A stretch of 47,099 nucleotides of DNA. Origin: a bacterium. Its GTDB lineage: Bacteria; Patescibacteriota; UBA1384; XYA2-FULL-43-10; JAKAMI01. Below the pieces are notes generated by a model. That model was not told where the DNA came from, did no database searches, and saw only the letters and a list, made by a program, of their open reading frames with translations. The stretch covers positions 1 to 47,099 of the forward strand of contig JAKAMI010000004.1 of assembly GCA_021812945.1 (NCBI GenBank), written 5' to 3'. Below, piece by piece: positions 17,051-26,532 of the stretch (the stretch's first letter is position 1; every line of letters begins with the position of its first letter). Both the position numbers and the translations under genes were made by a program.

Positions 17051-18817
17051 ATGCTTAAACTTTTGCGTTTGTTCAAACCCTACCTCTTTCATTTCTTGGC
17101 GCTTTTAGCGCTGGTTTTTTTGACGGTTTATACTTCGCTGCAATTGCCGGACTACATGGCCAAGATAGTCAACGAGGGGATAGTGCTTAAAGATAACGGC
17201 CTGATATTGCGAACCGGCGGGACCATGCTCCTGATAGCCTTGGCCGGAGCCGTCGCTACGATCGGAGTAGGCTTCCTGGCTTCGAAAATCGCCACTGGCG
17301 TGTCCATGGATGCCCGAGCCAAACTGTTTGCCAGAGTCGAAAGTTTCTCTTTAACCGAGTTCAACAAATTTTCTACCGCCTCCCTGATCACCCGCTCCAC
17401 CAACGACGTTCAACAGATCCAGATGGTTTTAGTGATTCTACTTCGCATGGTTCTACAAGCGCCCCTAACCGGCGGCTGGGCCATCGTCAAAGCTTATGAT
17501 ATTGCTCCCTCAATGAGTTGGATTATGTATCTGGCCGTGGCTGTTTTGATCGGCATCATCATCGTTTTATTCTCGGTGGCTTTACCCAAATTTCAGCTGC
17601 TGCAAAAATTGGTCGACAAACTAAACTTAGTCACTCGTCAGAATCTAACGGGGCTTCGGGTCATTCGTGCCTTTAACAACGAAAAGATTGAGCAGGAAAA
17701 ATTTGAAAAAGCCAATGTCGATCTGACCAACACCAACTTATTTGTCAATCGGATCATGGTGGTAATGCAGCCGGTGATGATGTTGATGTTCAATCTGACG
17801 GCCATTACTATAGTCTGGGTCGGAGCTCATCTGATCGGCGACGGCAACCTGCTGATCGGTAACATGATCGCCTTTATGCAGTACTCGATGCAGGTGATTA
17901 TGGCTTTTCTCATGGTCTCAATCATTTTTATCATGATCCCTCGCGCTTCGGTTTCGGCCAAACGGGTGATGGAGGTTATCGAGACCGAACCGGCCATCAC
18001 GGATCCCAAAGAACCGAAACAATTTACAAACGGCGGAGGCCTGGTCGAGTTTAAAGATGTAACTTTTGCTTACCCGGGCGCCGATGATCCGGTACTTTGC
18101 AATATCAATTTCGAGGCCTGCCCGGGCCAAACTACCGCCATCATCGGCAGCACCGGCAGTGGCAAGTCAACTTTAATAAATCTGATCCCCCGTTTTTACG
18201 ATGTCTCCGGCGGCCAGGTGCTGGTTGACGGGATCGATGTTCGCGAGCTGAAACTCGAAGATCTTTACGCCAAGATCGGTTACGTGCCCCAGCGCGGCGT
18301 ACTTTTTTCAGGTACGGTTGAGAGCAATATCAAATACGGAGCGCCCGAAGCGTCCATAGACGAAACCCGAAAAGCGGCAAAAATTGCTCAAGCCGATGAA
18401 TTTATCACCCACCTGGAGGGAAAGTTTGAAGCCGGCATCGCCCAAGGCGGGGCCAATGTTTCCGGAGGCCAAAAACAGCGCCTGTCGATTGCCAGAGCCA
18501 TAGCCAGGAATCCGGAGATTTATATTTTTGACGATAGCTTCTCGGCTCTGGATTTCAAAACCGACGCCAACTTGCGCCGAGCCTTGTTATCCGAGACTAA
18601 AAATAAAACGGTCCTAATCGTAGCTCAGCGCATTTCCACTATCTTAAACGCCGACAAAATCGTCGTGCTTGATGAAGGCAGGATTGAAAGCATTGGTACC
18701 CATCAGGAATTAATGCGGTCATCCAAGGTCTATCAGGAAATTGCTTACTCCCAGCTTTCCGAAGAAGAATTAAAAGGTTATCAGATTAATTTGGATAAGG
18801 CGGATGCCAGTGCATAA
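17051..18817 (+). CDS. ABC transporter ATP-binding/permease (degenerate-site subunit)
   Basis: Walker A GSTGSGKST, NVSGGQKQRLS, Walker B IYIFDDSFSALD (D for catalytic E), AQR instead of H-loop His. Confidence 0.93.
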   Translation: MLKLLRLFKPYLFHFLALLALVFLTVYTSLQLPDYMAKIVNEGIVLKDNGLILRTGGTMLLIALAGAVATIGVGFLASKIATGVSMDARAKLFARVESFSLTEFNKFSTASLITRSTNDVQQIQMVLVILLRMVLQAPLTGGWAIVKAYDIAPSMSWIMYLAVAVLIGIIIVLFSVALPKFQLLQKLVDKLNLVTRQNLTGLRVIRAFNNEKIEQEKFEKANVDLTNTNLFVNRIMVVMQPVMMLMFNLTAITIVWVGAHLIGDGNLLIGNMIAFMQYSMQVIMAFLMVSIIFIMIPRASVSAKRVMEVIETEPAITDPKEPKQFTNGGGLVEFKDVTFAYPGADDPVLCNINFEACPGQTTAIIGSTGSGKSTLINLIPRFYDVSGGQVLVDGIDVRELKLEDLYAKIGYVPQRGVLFSGTVESNIKYGAPEASIDETRKAAKIAQADEFITHLEGKFEAGIAQGGANVSGGQKQRLSIARAIARNPEIYIFDDSFSALDFKTDANLRRALLSETKNKTVLIVAQRISTILNADKIVVLDEGRIESIGTHQELMRSSKVYQEIAYSQLSEEELKGYQINLDKADASA

Positions 18818-18835
18818 CGTCATTTCCACCTCTCA

Positions 18836-18985
18836 TACTGTCATCCCCGCGAAGGCGGGGATCCACTAATAATTAATCGGGTAGATTCCCGCCTTCGCGA
18901 GAATGACGAAAAAAAGCGAGGGGATTCCGTGGCTAATAGGACGGACAACGGGATCCTTCGTTCGATGACTCGCTCAGGATGACAT
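18836..18985. repeat. cluster of dispersed palindromic repeats (GTCATCCCCGCGAAGGCGGGGATCC, CTCAGGATGAC types)
   Basis: Related copies at 24058-24129, 31651-31787, 33459-33489, 46500-46655. Confidence 0.8.
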
Positions 18986-21015
18986 ATAATAATATGACTG
19001 AACAAGATAAACCACAAGTAAAAACGCCACCTCGCCAGGGCTCGATGGGCGGCGCCGGCCCAATGGGCGGGGGAGCCGTTCGCGGTTTGGTCGAGAAGCC
19101 AAAAAACTTCAAGGCGACCATGCGCGACCTTTTGAAATACATCGGTCGCTTCAAAAGATCGATTCTTTTGGTGCTGATATTTGCGGTTGCAAGTACGGTT
19201 TTTGCCATCCTCTCTCCGAGAATGCTGGGCAACATGACCAACCAGGTAGTCTCCGACTACATAAATATGAAGGCTTACGACGGCATCATCGGCAGTTTAC
19301 CCAAGGGAGTAACCCTGCCGCCCGGGACAACCGGCAAAGATCTGATCAACAAACTTCCGGCCGCCCAGGCGGCGCAAATACCGGCCGATAAACTAGACCA
19401 AATTAAAAATCTTGATTTGTCGCACCGGCCCAGCATTGATTTTGTCAAAATTCGCAACATCGCTTTCTGGCTTCTCGGACTGTATCTTCTAAGCGCTCTT
19501 TTTAGCTATATTCAAGGCTGGATCATGACCGGCGTGTCGCAGAAGATCACCTACCAGTTTCGCCGCGACATCTCCGAGAAAATCAACCGGATGCCGCTGG
19601 GCTACTTTGACAAAAGAACTTTCGGCGAAGTTCTAAGCCGCGTGACCAACGACGTCGATACGGTCAGCCAAACCCTAAACCAAGGATTGTCTCAAATCGT
19701 TACCTCGGTTACGATGATCCTGGGAATCCTCATCATGATGTTTACTATCAGCTGGAACTTGACGCTGGTGGCCGTTATCACCGTGCCGCTAAGCTTCATC
19801 CTCATCGCCCTAATCATCCGGAAGTCACAGCATTACTTCAAGGAACAGCAGGATACTCTGGGCCACATTAACGGCCACATCGAAGAAATGTATGCCGGCC
19901 ACAATGTGATGCGGGTAATGGGCGGAGAGAAACGCTCGGTTGCCAAATTTAAAAAAATCAACCGCCAACTTTACGGAAGCGCCTGGAAATCGCAGTTTTT
20001 GTCCGGCCTGATGATGCCGATAATGACCTTTATCGGCAACCTGGGATTTGTCGGAGTCACGGTTTTGGGTGGCTGGTTGGCCCTAAACGGTAAAATCCAG
20101 ATCGGCGATATCCAGGCCTTTATCCAATATGTCAACCAGTTCAATCAGCCGATAATGCAAACCGCCAACATTGCCAATGTGATGCAATCGACAGCCGCGG
20201 CGGCCGAAAGAGTCTTCGAGTTTCTATCGGAAGAAGAGGAGGAGCCGGATATAGCCGATGCCGCCAAAATCGAAGAGGTTAAAGGCGGAGTTGAGTTTGA
20301 AAATGTGGTTTTTGGCTACAACCCCGACCAAACCATTATCAAGGGTTTTAGCGCTCACATTCAGCCGGGTCAGAAAATTGCCATAGTCGGACCAACCGGC
20401 GCTGGTAAGACAACTATCGTTAATTTGTTAATGCGCTTTTACGATGTCAATTCCGGCGGCATCAAAATCGATGGTGTCGATACTCGGAAAATGAAGCGTG
20501 CCGACGTCCGAAAACTCTTCGGCATGGTATTGCAAGATACCTGGTTGTTCAATGGCACGGTGAGGGAAAACATCGGCTACGGCAAACTCGGGGCCAGCGA
20601 TGAGGAGATAATCGAGGCAGCCAAAGCGGCGCATGCCGATCACTTCATCCACGCCCACCCGATGGGTTATAAAATGGAATTAAACGAAGAGGCCGATAAT
20701 ATTTCACAGGGTGAAAAACAGCTTTTGACCATCGCCCGAGCCATGCTGGCTCAGACCCCTATGTTAATCTTAGATGAGGCCACCAGCTCGGTTGATACCC
20801 GCACCGAAATTTTGATTCAAAAAGCCATGGAAAATTTAATGAAAGGCAAAACCAGCTTTGTTATCGCCCACCGTCTCTCAACCATACGCGGAGCGGATCT
20901 GATTCTGGCGATGCGCGACGGCAACATTGTCGAGCAGGGAACCCACTTAGAGCTTATGGCTAAGCAGGGTTTCTACGCCTCGCTCTACAACAGCCAATTT
21001 GCCGCCCGAACATAA
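18979..21015 (+). CDS. ABC transporter ATP-binding/permease (canonical-site partner)
   Basis: GPTGAGKTTIV, NISQGEKQLLTIARA, LILDEATSSVD, IAHRLST. Confidence 0.93.
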   Translation: MTYNNMTEQDKPQVKTPPRQGSMGGAGPMGGGAVRGLVEKPKNFKATMRDLLKYIGRFKRSILLVLIFAVASTVFAILSPRMLGNMTNQVVSDYINMKAYDGIIGSLPKGVTLPPGTTGKDLINKLPAAQAAQIPADKLDQIKNLDLSHRPSIDFVKIRNIAFWLLGLYLLSALFSYIQGWIMTGVSQKITYQFRRDISEKINRMPLGYFDKRTFGEVLSRVTNDVDTVSQTLNQGLSQIVTSVTMILGILIMMFTISWNLTLVAVITVPLSFILIALIIRKSQHYFKEQQDTLGHINGHIEEMYAGHNVMRVMGGEKRSVAKFKKINRQLYGSAWKSQFLSGLMMPIMTFIGNLGFVGVTVLGGWLALNGKIQIGDIQAFIQYVNQFNQPIMQTANIANVMQSTAAAAERVFEFLSEEEEEPDIADAAKIEEVKGGVEFENVVFGYNPDQTIIKGFSAHIQPGQKIAIVGPTGAGKTTIVNLLMRFYDVNSGGIKIDGVDTRKMKRADVRKLFGMVLQDTWLFNGTVRENIGYGKLGASDEEIIEAAKAAHADHFIHAHPMGYKMELNEEADNISQGEKQLLTIARAMLAQTPMLILDEATSSVDTRTEILIQKAMENLMKGKTSFVIAHRLSTIRGADLILAMRDGNIVEQGTHLELMAKQGFYASLYNSQFAART

Positions 21016-21129
21016 AAAGGAAGCAGTGACCCCCACCCCACTTCGCTCTAAAGAGCTACGAGGGGGCAAGCTGATCTGCCGGCCGGCCGTAGCCTTGGCG
21101 AAGGCTGGTGGTGGTCACCCATCAATATT

Positions 21130-21567
21130 ATGACCCGCAACGATAAAATTGAAGAATTGACCCGCAATTTCGAATCGATCAAACGTCGGTTGGCTTCTGG
21201 ATTTTTACCTTTGATGGGCAAGATGGACATTACTCCGGCCCAGGGCCAACTTTTGCATATTATTAAGCATCACAAAAATTGCGGCGTGACTGAGATAGCC
21301 CAGTTTTTAAATATTTCCAAGAGCGCAGCCACCCAATTGGTTGAACCGTTGGTTGGGAGAGGGTATCTGGTGCGTCAAGTGGATGAATCTGACCGCCGGG
21401 CCTCAAAAATCAAAATCTCTACCAAAAGCCGCCTGAAAATGGAGCTTGTAAAGAAGCGTATAATGAAACGAGTGAGCAAGATATTCGAAGTTTTAAATAA
21501 TAATGATCTTGGAAAATTGGTCGAACTGAGCAGAAAATTGCTAGAAAATCCTGAGTCTAAGGACTAG
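21130..21567 (+). CDS. MarR-family transcriptional regulator
   Basis: VTEIAQFLNISKSAATQLVEPLVGRGYLVRQVDESDRRASKIKIS. Confidence 0.9.
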   Translation: MTRNDKIEELTRNFESIKRRLASGFLPLMGKMDITPAQGQLLHIIKHHKNCGVTEIAQFLNISKSAATQLVEPLVGRGYLVRQVDESDRRASKIKISTKSRLKMELVKKRIMKRVSKIFEVLNNNDLGKLVELSRKLLENPESKD

Positions 21568-21618
21568 TTGCATCTATCCAAACTGACAAGCCCCCCGACT
21601 TGTCGGAGGGCACGGCTG

Positions 21619-21780
21619 TCACTCGGCTTGGAAGTCGGAATCACTGTCGACCCCATGGGATCGAGCCGGTCCGCGTCTTCTTGCCTCCTGTTCTCTCAGG
21701 CGCTTGTCTCTGCACTCATCACACTCGATTACGACGAGATCGGTATCAGCCCAGACGCACTTCTGGCATCGTGGTGGCAT
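21619..21780 (-). CDS. 53-aa zinc-ribbon-like small protein (MPPRCQKCVWADTDLVVIECDECRDKRLREQEARRRGPARSHGVDSDSDFQAE)
   Basis: AAAGGAGcttccgATG; promoter TTGACA-N16-TATAGT; CxxC..CxxC; GC-rich; downstream hairpin; not in ORF track. Confidence 0.65.
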   Translation of the reverse strand: MPPRCQKCVWADTDLVVIECDECRDKRLREQEARRRGPARSHGVDSDSDFQAE

Positions 21781-21826
21781 CGGAAGCTCCTTTGTTGTGA
21801 GTGGTCGTTAGCGAAAACTAATTAAA

Positions 21827-21854
21827 ACTATACTATCAAGTTTTTTCATGTCAA
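21827..21854 (-). promoter_or_regulatory. sigma70-type promoter TTGACA-16-TATAGT
   Basis: -35 at 21849-21854, -10 at 21827-21832 (minus). Confidence 0.65.
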
Positions 21855-21904
21855 GTTCGTGTAGATCCGACACACAAAAAGATCAACAATGATATAATAA
21901 AGCT

Positions 21905-22795
21905 ATGGAAACGTGGTCGGTCAAGAATAAAGTGGCTATGGTAACCGGAGGGACCTCCGGTATGGGTCTGGAGACTTGTAGGGCGCTGGCCAAAGCTGGT
22001 GCGGATCTTATAATAGTAGGACGCAACCAGCAGAAGTGCCGAAAAACTATTGATGATCTTAGGGTTGAAACCGGAAACCAGAAAATAAACTATCTAATTG
22101 CCGACTTATCTGAGATGGAATCCGTCCGGAAGATGGCCAAAGAGTTTCATACTAAGTATGACAAACTCCAGTTGCTGGTAAACAACGCTGGCGGGTTTTT
22201 CTTGAAGCGCGAGCTGACAACCGAAGGTTTGGAAAAGACTTTTGCCCTCAACCATCTTGGGCATTTTTTGTTGACCAATTTACTGCTCGACATCATTGAA
22301 AAGAGCACTCCGGTCCGCATTATCAACGTCTCGTCCTGGGAGCATTTCCGCGCCAGATACGACAGAGAGAATCTCCAAGGCGAGAAAGATTATGCCGGTT
22401 GGGATGCCTACAATCGATCCAAATTATACAATATTCTCTTTACCTACGAATTGGCTCGGCGTCTCAAAGATCCGAAGATTACCGTCAACACCGTTCACCC
22501 GGGCTGGGTCAAGACCTCCATCGGCAAGAATAACGGGATCCTAGCCAAAACTGTTTTGCCCTTGATGCAACTTAAGGCAATCCCTGTTGATGAGGGAGCT
22601 AAACCTTGTATTTATTTATGCACTTCGCCCGATGTTGCGGGCGTCTCGGGCAAATATTTCGATAAAATGGTCTGTTCGCCCTCCTCCGATGAATCTTGCA
22701 ACGCCGAAAATGCTCGCGATCTCTGGCAAATCAGCGAAAAATTATGCAAATTACAACCGGCGATGTCACCTCGTAGGTGGCAGTATGCCGGTTAA
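21905..22795 (+). CDS. short-chain dehydrogenase/reductase
   Basis: VTGGTSGMGLETCRALAKAGA; LVNNAGG; YNRSKLYN. Confidence 0.9.
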   Translation: METWSVKNKVAMVTGGTSGMGLETCRALAKAGADLIIVGRNQQKCRKTIDDLRVETGNQKINYLIADLSEMESVRKMAKEFHTKYDKLQLLVNNAGGFFLKRELTTEGLEKTFALNHLGHFLLTNLLLDIIEKSTPVRIINVSSWEHFRARYDRENLQGEKDYAGWDAYNRSKLYNILFTYELARRLKDPKITVNTVHPGWVKTSIGKNNGILAKTVLPLMQLKAIPVDEGAKPCIYLCTSPDVAGVSGKYFDKMVCSPSSDESCNAENARDLWQISEKLCKLQPAMSPRRWQYAG

Positions 22796-22849
22796 TCTAT
22801 TCTGATTTTTGTTTCATTTTTAGCCCTAAGCCACCATATTTGACTGGTT

Positions 22850-24049
22850 ATGAACGAATTACTTACCAATATCGGCAAACCAACCTCGATCTGGCTGGAT
22901 ACCACGCCGGAAACCGATTATCCGGAGCTGGCTGCTGATCTTGAAGTTGACATCGCAATTGTCGGCGGGGGAATCGCCGGGCTGCTTACCGCGTATTACC
23001 TGCAAAAATCAAGCCACAAAGTTGCAATCTTGGAAGCGGATCGGATAGTCAAGGGCACGACCGGTTTTACCACGGCCAAGATCACCTCCGGTCACGGACT
23101 GAAATATCAGACATTAGTAAAAAAACTGGGGCAAGGCAAAGCGCAAATCTATGCTTTAGCCAACCAGCAGGCGGTCGAGGGCTGGGCTGCTCTCGTCGAA
23201 GAGTTAAAAATCGATTGCGACTTTGTACGCCAGCCCGCTTACTCTTATGCCGCCGGTAAAGATTGGACCGATATTGTCAAGAAAGAAGTTGAGGCGGCCA
23301 AGAGCCTAGGTCTACCGGTCGGTTTTGTCGAAAGAGCCCCGGTATCATTTAAAAATTACGGTGCGATAAAATACGAAAATCAGGCGCAGTTTCACCCGCG
23401 AAAGTTTCTTTTGGCTTTATCAAAAATTATGATCGACCGAGGTGGATTAATCTTTGAAAACTCAGCGGTCGGCGAGGTTTTAGAGAATCAGAAAAGATTG
23501 GTGACGAAGAACGGAAGTATTAAGGCGAAAAAAATCATTATTGCCACCAATTATCCCATTTTTGATCCCGCAGATATTTTTAAAGAATTAAAGGCTCATC
23601 AATCCTACACTTTGGGGGTCACTATCGGCGGAAAAATGGCCGAGGGGATGTTCATTGGTTTTGAAGAAAAAAACTTTCACTCTTTCCGTTCCCAAGCTTG
23701 GAGAAAGGGGAAAGAAATCTTGCTGGTCGGCGGTGAAGCGGTCTTGGACGACGATCTATTATCAACGGATGAGCATTACGCGAGACTGGCAAAGTGGGCC
23801 AGAGAACATTTCGATATTAAGTCAATAGAATATCACTGGACCACCAGCGACTCGGAAACTCCGGACGAAGTGCCGGTGATCGGCCGGTTGATCCCCGAGA
23901 GCGACGACTTTTTCGTTGTCACCGGCTTTGTCGGCTGGGGGATGACCCATTCCTGGGTCGCGGCTCAAATATTAAACAGTGAAATATTGGGCCGGCCGCA
24001 TCCTTGGAGCCGGCTTTACTCGGCGGAGAGAATCAAAAAGCATGACTAA
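22850..24049 (+). CDS. FAD-dependent oxidoreductase (DAO family)
   Basis: DIAIVGGGIAGLLTAYYLQ; DEVPVIGRLIPESDDFFVVTGFVGWGMTHSW. Confidence 0.88.
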   Translation: MNELLTNIGKPTSIWLDTTPETDYPELAADLEVDIAIVGGGIAGLLTAYYLQKSSHKVAILEADRIVKGTTGFTTAKITSGHGLKYQTLVKKLGQGKAQIYALANQQAVEGWAALVEELKIDCDFVRQPAYSYAAGKDWTDIVKKEVEAAKSLGLPVGFVERAPVSFKNYGAIKYENQAQFHPRKFLLALSKIMIDRGGLIFENSAVGEVLENQKRLVTKNGSIKAKKIIIATNYPIFDPADIFKELKAHQSYTLGVTIGGKMAEGMFIGFEEKNFHSFRSQAWRKGKEILLVGGEAVLDDDLLSTDEHYARLAKWAREHFDIKSIEYHWTTSDSETPDEVPVIGRLIPESDDFFVVTGFVGWGMTHSWVAAQILNSEILGRPHPWSRLYSAERIKKHD

Positions 24050-24185
24050 TATTATTATCATGTCATCCTGAACATGGTTCAGGATCCTACTCTTCGAAAT
24101 AGAGATCCCGAAACGAGTTCGGGATGACAAGAAGAATAGGCGAATGATAAAAAGGGGCTAAATATTTTATTAAGAGGAGATCAAA

Positions 24186-24455
24186 ATGTCAGAGATTGAA
24201 CCATGGAAAAACGGCCAAGCCGGAGTTGTCATCATCGACCACAAAAAAACCGCCGTGTATAAGGACGAGGCGGGACAGGTTCATGCCGTTTCAGCCATCT
24301 GTACGCACATGGGCTGCACCATCGGCTGGAACGCAGACGAGCGAACTTGGGATTGCCCCTGCCACGGGTCCCGTTATAGCATCGAGGGCAAGGTGCTTCG
24401 CGGCCCGGCCAAAAAAGACCTGGAACGGGTCGAGATTGATTATCTTAAAAAATAG
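24186..24455 (+). CDS. Rieske 2Fe-2S protein
   Basis: CTHMGC and CPCHGSRYS. Confidence 0.92.
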   Translation: MSEIEPWKNGQAGVVIIDHKKTAVYKDEAGQVHAVSAICTHMGCTIGWNADERTWDCPCHGSRYSIEGKVLRGPAKKDLERVEIDYLKK

Positions 24456-24649
24456 AGCTCAAAGCCGTAAAATCCGTGGATCAATACCACTATCAAAAGA
24501 GCGATCCAAACAACCCTGGTGTGAACCCAAAAAGGCAATTTTAGGATGCGGGTTCCGATACTGATCTGAAGAAGCAACAAAAAAAGCGCCAGAAATCCGA
24601 GCCAGATGTTGAGTGGCTTATTGAAAATTATCGGGTCTGGCAGAATCAT
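24440..24649 (-). CDS. small two-TM membrane protein, possible haem-binding
   Basis: Two hydrophobic helices with His (WVHTRVVW, VLIHGFYG). Confidence 0.5.
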   Translation of the reverse strand: MILPDPIIFNKPLNIWLGFLALFLLLLQISIGTRILKLPFWVHTRVVWIALLIVVLIHGFYGFELYFLR

Positions 24650-24669
24650 ATTATTGGTTTGGATTAAGA

Positions 24670-25044
24670 CTATCGGATGGTTATGGTGCCCTTCATGCTG
24701 GGATGGATTCTACAGTGATAGCTGTATGTCCCGGGTTCGGTGATTGTGATGGTGGCGGTTTGTCCGGCGCTGACGGCTTGGTCGAACTTGCCGTTGTCCG
24801 CAGTCACGGTGTGGTTCGCGCCATCGTTGTTAGTGAAGGTGATGGGAGTGCCCGCATTGATCGCAATATTGTTCGGATTGAAAGCAAAGTTGCTGATGGT
24901 CACGGAATTGGTCTCTGCCGGAGCTTGAGTCGAGCTTTTGGAATTACCGGACGAATTACTCGAACCGCCATAACCGCCTTTGATCAGAAAATAACCGGCT
25001 ACGGCCAACACGGCCACTATCACGACAATTATTATAGTTTTCAT
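24670..25044 (-). CDS. secreted cupredoxin (plastocyanin/amicyanin-like)
   Basis: Signal/TM; NNDGANHTVTAD and GTYSYHCRIHPSMKGTITI copper ligands. Confidence 0.85.
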   Translation of the reverse strand: MKTIIIVVIVAVLAVAGYFLIKGGYGGSSNSSGNSKSSTQAPAETNSVTISNFAFNPNNIAINAGTPITFTNNDGANHTVTADNGKFDQAVSAGQTATITITEPGTYSYHCRIHPSMKGTITIR

Positions 25045-25108
25045 CTTCGCACCTATTTAATGATTACTACAACCATAGCAGAAAAGGCGATTAAGCAAAA
25101 ATTAGGAT

Positions 25109-25624
25109 TTATATTTCGATCCAATAACGTTTTTTGTTAGGCAGATTATTGCTCTGGACAAAAATATTTTCCAAGACGCCGCCGTTTTTTTCAATGATTT
25201 TGGCCGAGCCGATGTTTTCTTCATCGCAAGTAATCAAAACCCGGCTGAGTCCAAGTTTTTTAGCTTCTATGAGCGCCAACTTCAGGATCAAGGTTCCATA
25301 GCCCTTACGACGCTCGCTTGGTCTGATATGGTAACCGATGTGCCCGCCAACATCTAGAAGGTTTTGATTTAAGCGATGGCGGATATTGGTGGTGCCGAGA
25401 TATTTGTCTTTCTCAACCAGCCAAAAATCACTGGCAGGGACAAAGCCTTCGGGTAAGTTTCGACCAAGTTCATGGTCGGTACGCTCGTTTAAATAGGCCT
25501 CGAAACCAGCTGCATCCACTTCGGGAAGATGCTGGTATTTGTAAGTCTTATCGTCTATAAATTCACGACGCGCTTCAAGAAAAGATTCTTTATACTTAGC
25601 TGAGGGTTTAGCTAGTTGCGGCAA
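25109..25624 (-). CDS. GNAT acetyltransferase
   Basis: GGHIGYHIRPSERRKGYGTLILKLALIEAKKLGLSRVLITCDEENIGSAKIIEKNGG. Confidence 0.88.
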   Translation of the reverse strand: MPQLAKPSAKYKESFLEARREFIDDKTYKYQHLPEVDAAGFEAYLNERTDHELGRNLPEGFVPASDFWLVEKDKYLGTTNIRHRLNQNLLDVGGHIGYHIRPSERRKGYGTLILKLALIEAKKLGLSRVLITCDEENIGSAKIIEKNGGVLENIFVQSNNLPNKKRYWIEI

Positions 25625-25674
25625 GAAATTTCCTTTGGAGGTAAATAATTAATAATAATGAAACCGAAGGGCGG

Positions 25675-25995
25675 TCAGCCGTCTTTTCTGTCGTCTAAAA
25701 AGTTGACCGCAGCCTCGATAAAATACGCCAGAAAAGCATAAACTATCAGGGCAAAAATGGCCGAGAATTCGACGACAAAGTAACCGTCGAGGACCGGAGC
25801 CGGAAAGATGCCGGCAAACGGGGAAAGCAGGGGCTTGGTGGTTTCGTAAACCCAAGTGACAAACGAAGCTTGAGTGCTGGCACCAAAGAGTTTCAAAATG
25901 ATCCGGAGTCCGATGAGTGTCTCGACAAAACCCAAGGCGAGGTTAGTGATGAATAGTAAATACTGAGCGATGCTTGGCAGTTTAAGACTTTTCAT
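25675..25995 (-). CDS. YggT-like membrane protein
   Basis: RIILKLFGASTQASFVTWVYETTKPLLSPFAGIFP. Confidence 0.6.
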   Translation of the reverse strand: MKSLKLPSIAQYLLFITNLALGFVETLIGLRIILKLFGASTQASFVTWVYETTKPLLSPFAGIFPAPVLDGYFVVEFSAIFALIVYAFLAYFIEAAVNFLDDRKDG

Positions 25996-26130
25996 AATAT
26001 TCCTTTCATCCTAAACTTAACATTTTTTTCGATTGTGTCAAGTAGTGCAGGCTCGGAAAGCGGGAACCGGACCGAACCGCTACCCCTTTGTATTTTAACG
26101 GTTTCGGTCCGGATTTTCTCATCGTTTCGG

Positions 26131-26328
26131 TTAGATTCCGGCCCGGTGGAGAAGATTGAGGAAAAGGCCGATGGAAAGCAGGGTGAGCGCAAACCAGATA
26201 GCGAGTCCTACCGGTGAGCCCCATTCATCCCATCTATGCCTTCGCGGTTTCCACCAGACGTCCGGAGTTTCCAAGAGCTTCTTTTGCGTGGCTTCGTCAA
26301 AAGCCTCTTTGAACTCTTTTTTGTCCAT
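26131..26328 (-). CDS. small single-TM membrane protein
   Basis: C-terminal TM GLAIWFALTLLSIGLFLNLL. Confidence 0.5.
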   Translation of the reverse strand: MDKKEFKEAFDEATQKKLLETPDVWWKPRRHRWDEWGSPVGLAIWFALTLLSIGLFLNLLHRAGI

Positions 26329-26532
26329 AGTTATTCCGTGAAGTTAGGTTAATAAAACCATCCAATTCGACTCCGCCATCCGGCGGATTGGACAGTTTGG
26401 GGCCCTTGATTTTCGGTTGGACTCTTGTATTTGTCCCAAGGGTAGGACAAGAGTGTCTAAACCAACAATTTAAAATATAATGGATTTTTTCCCAAGTGTA
26501 AATGGTTTTTCGACCAAAGTCTTTTTGAACGT

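Noticed and set aside
17051-21567. Prophage or transposon content
   Set aside because: No integrase, transposase, capsid or terminase motifs anywhere in the window.
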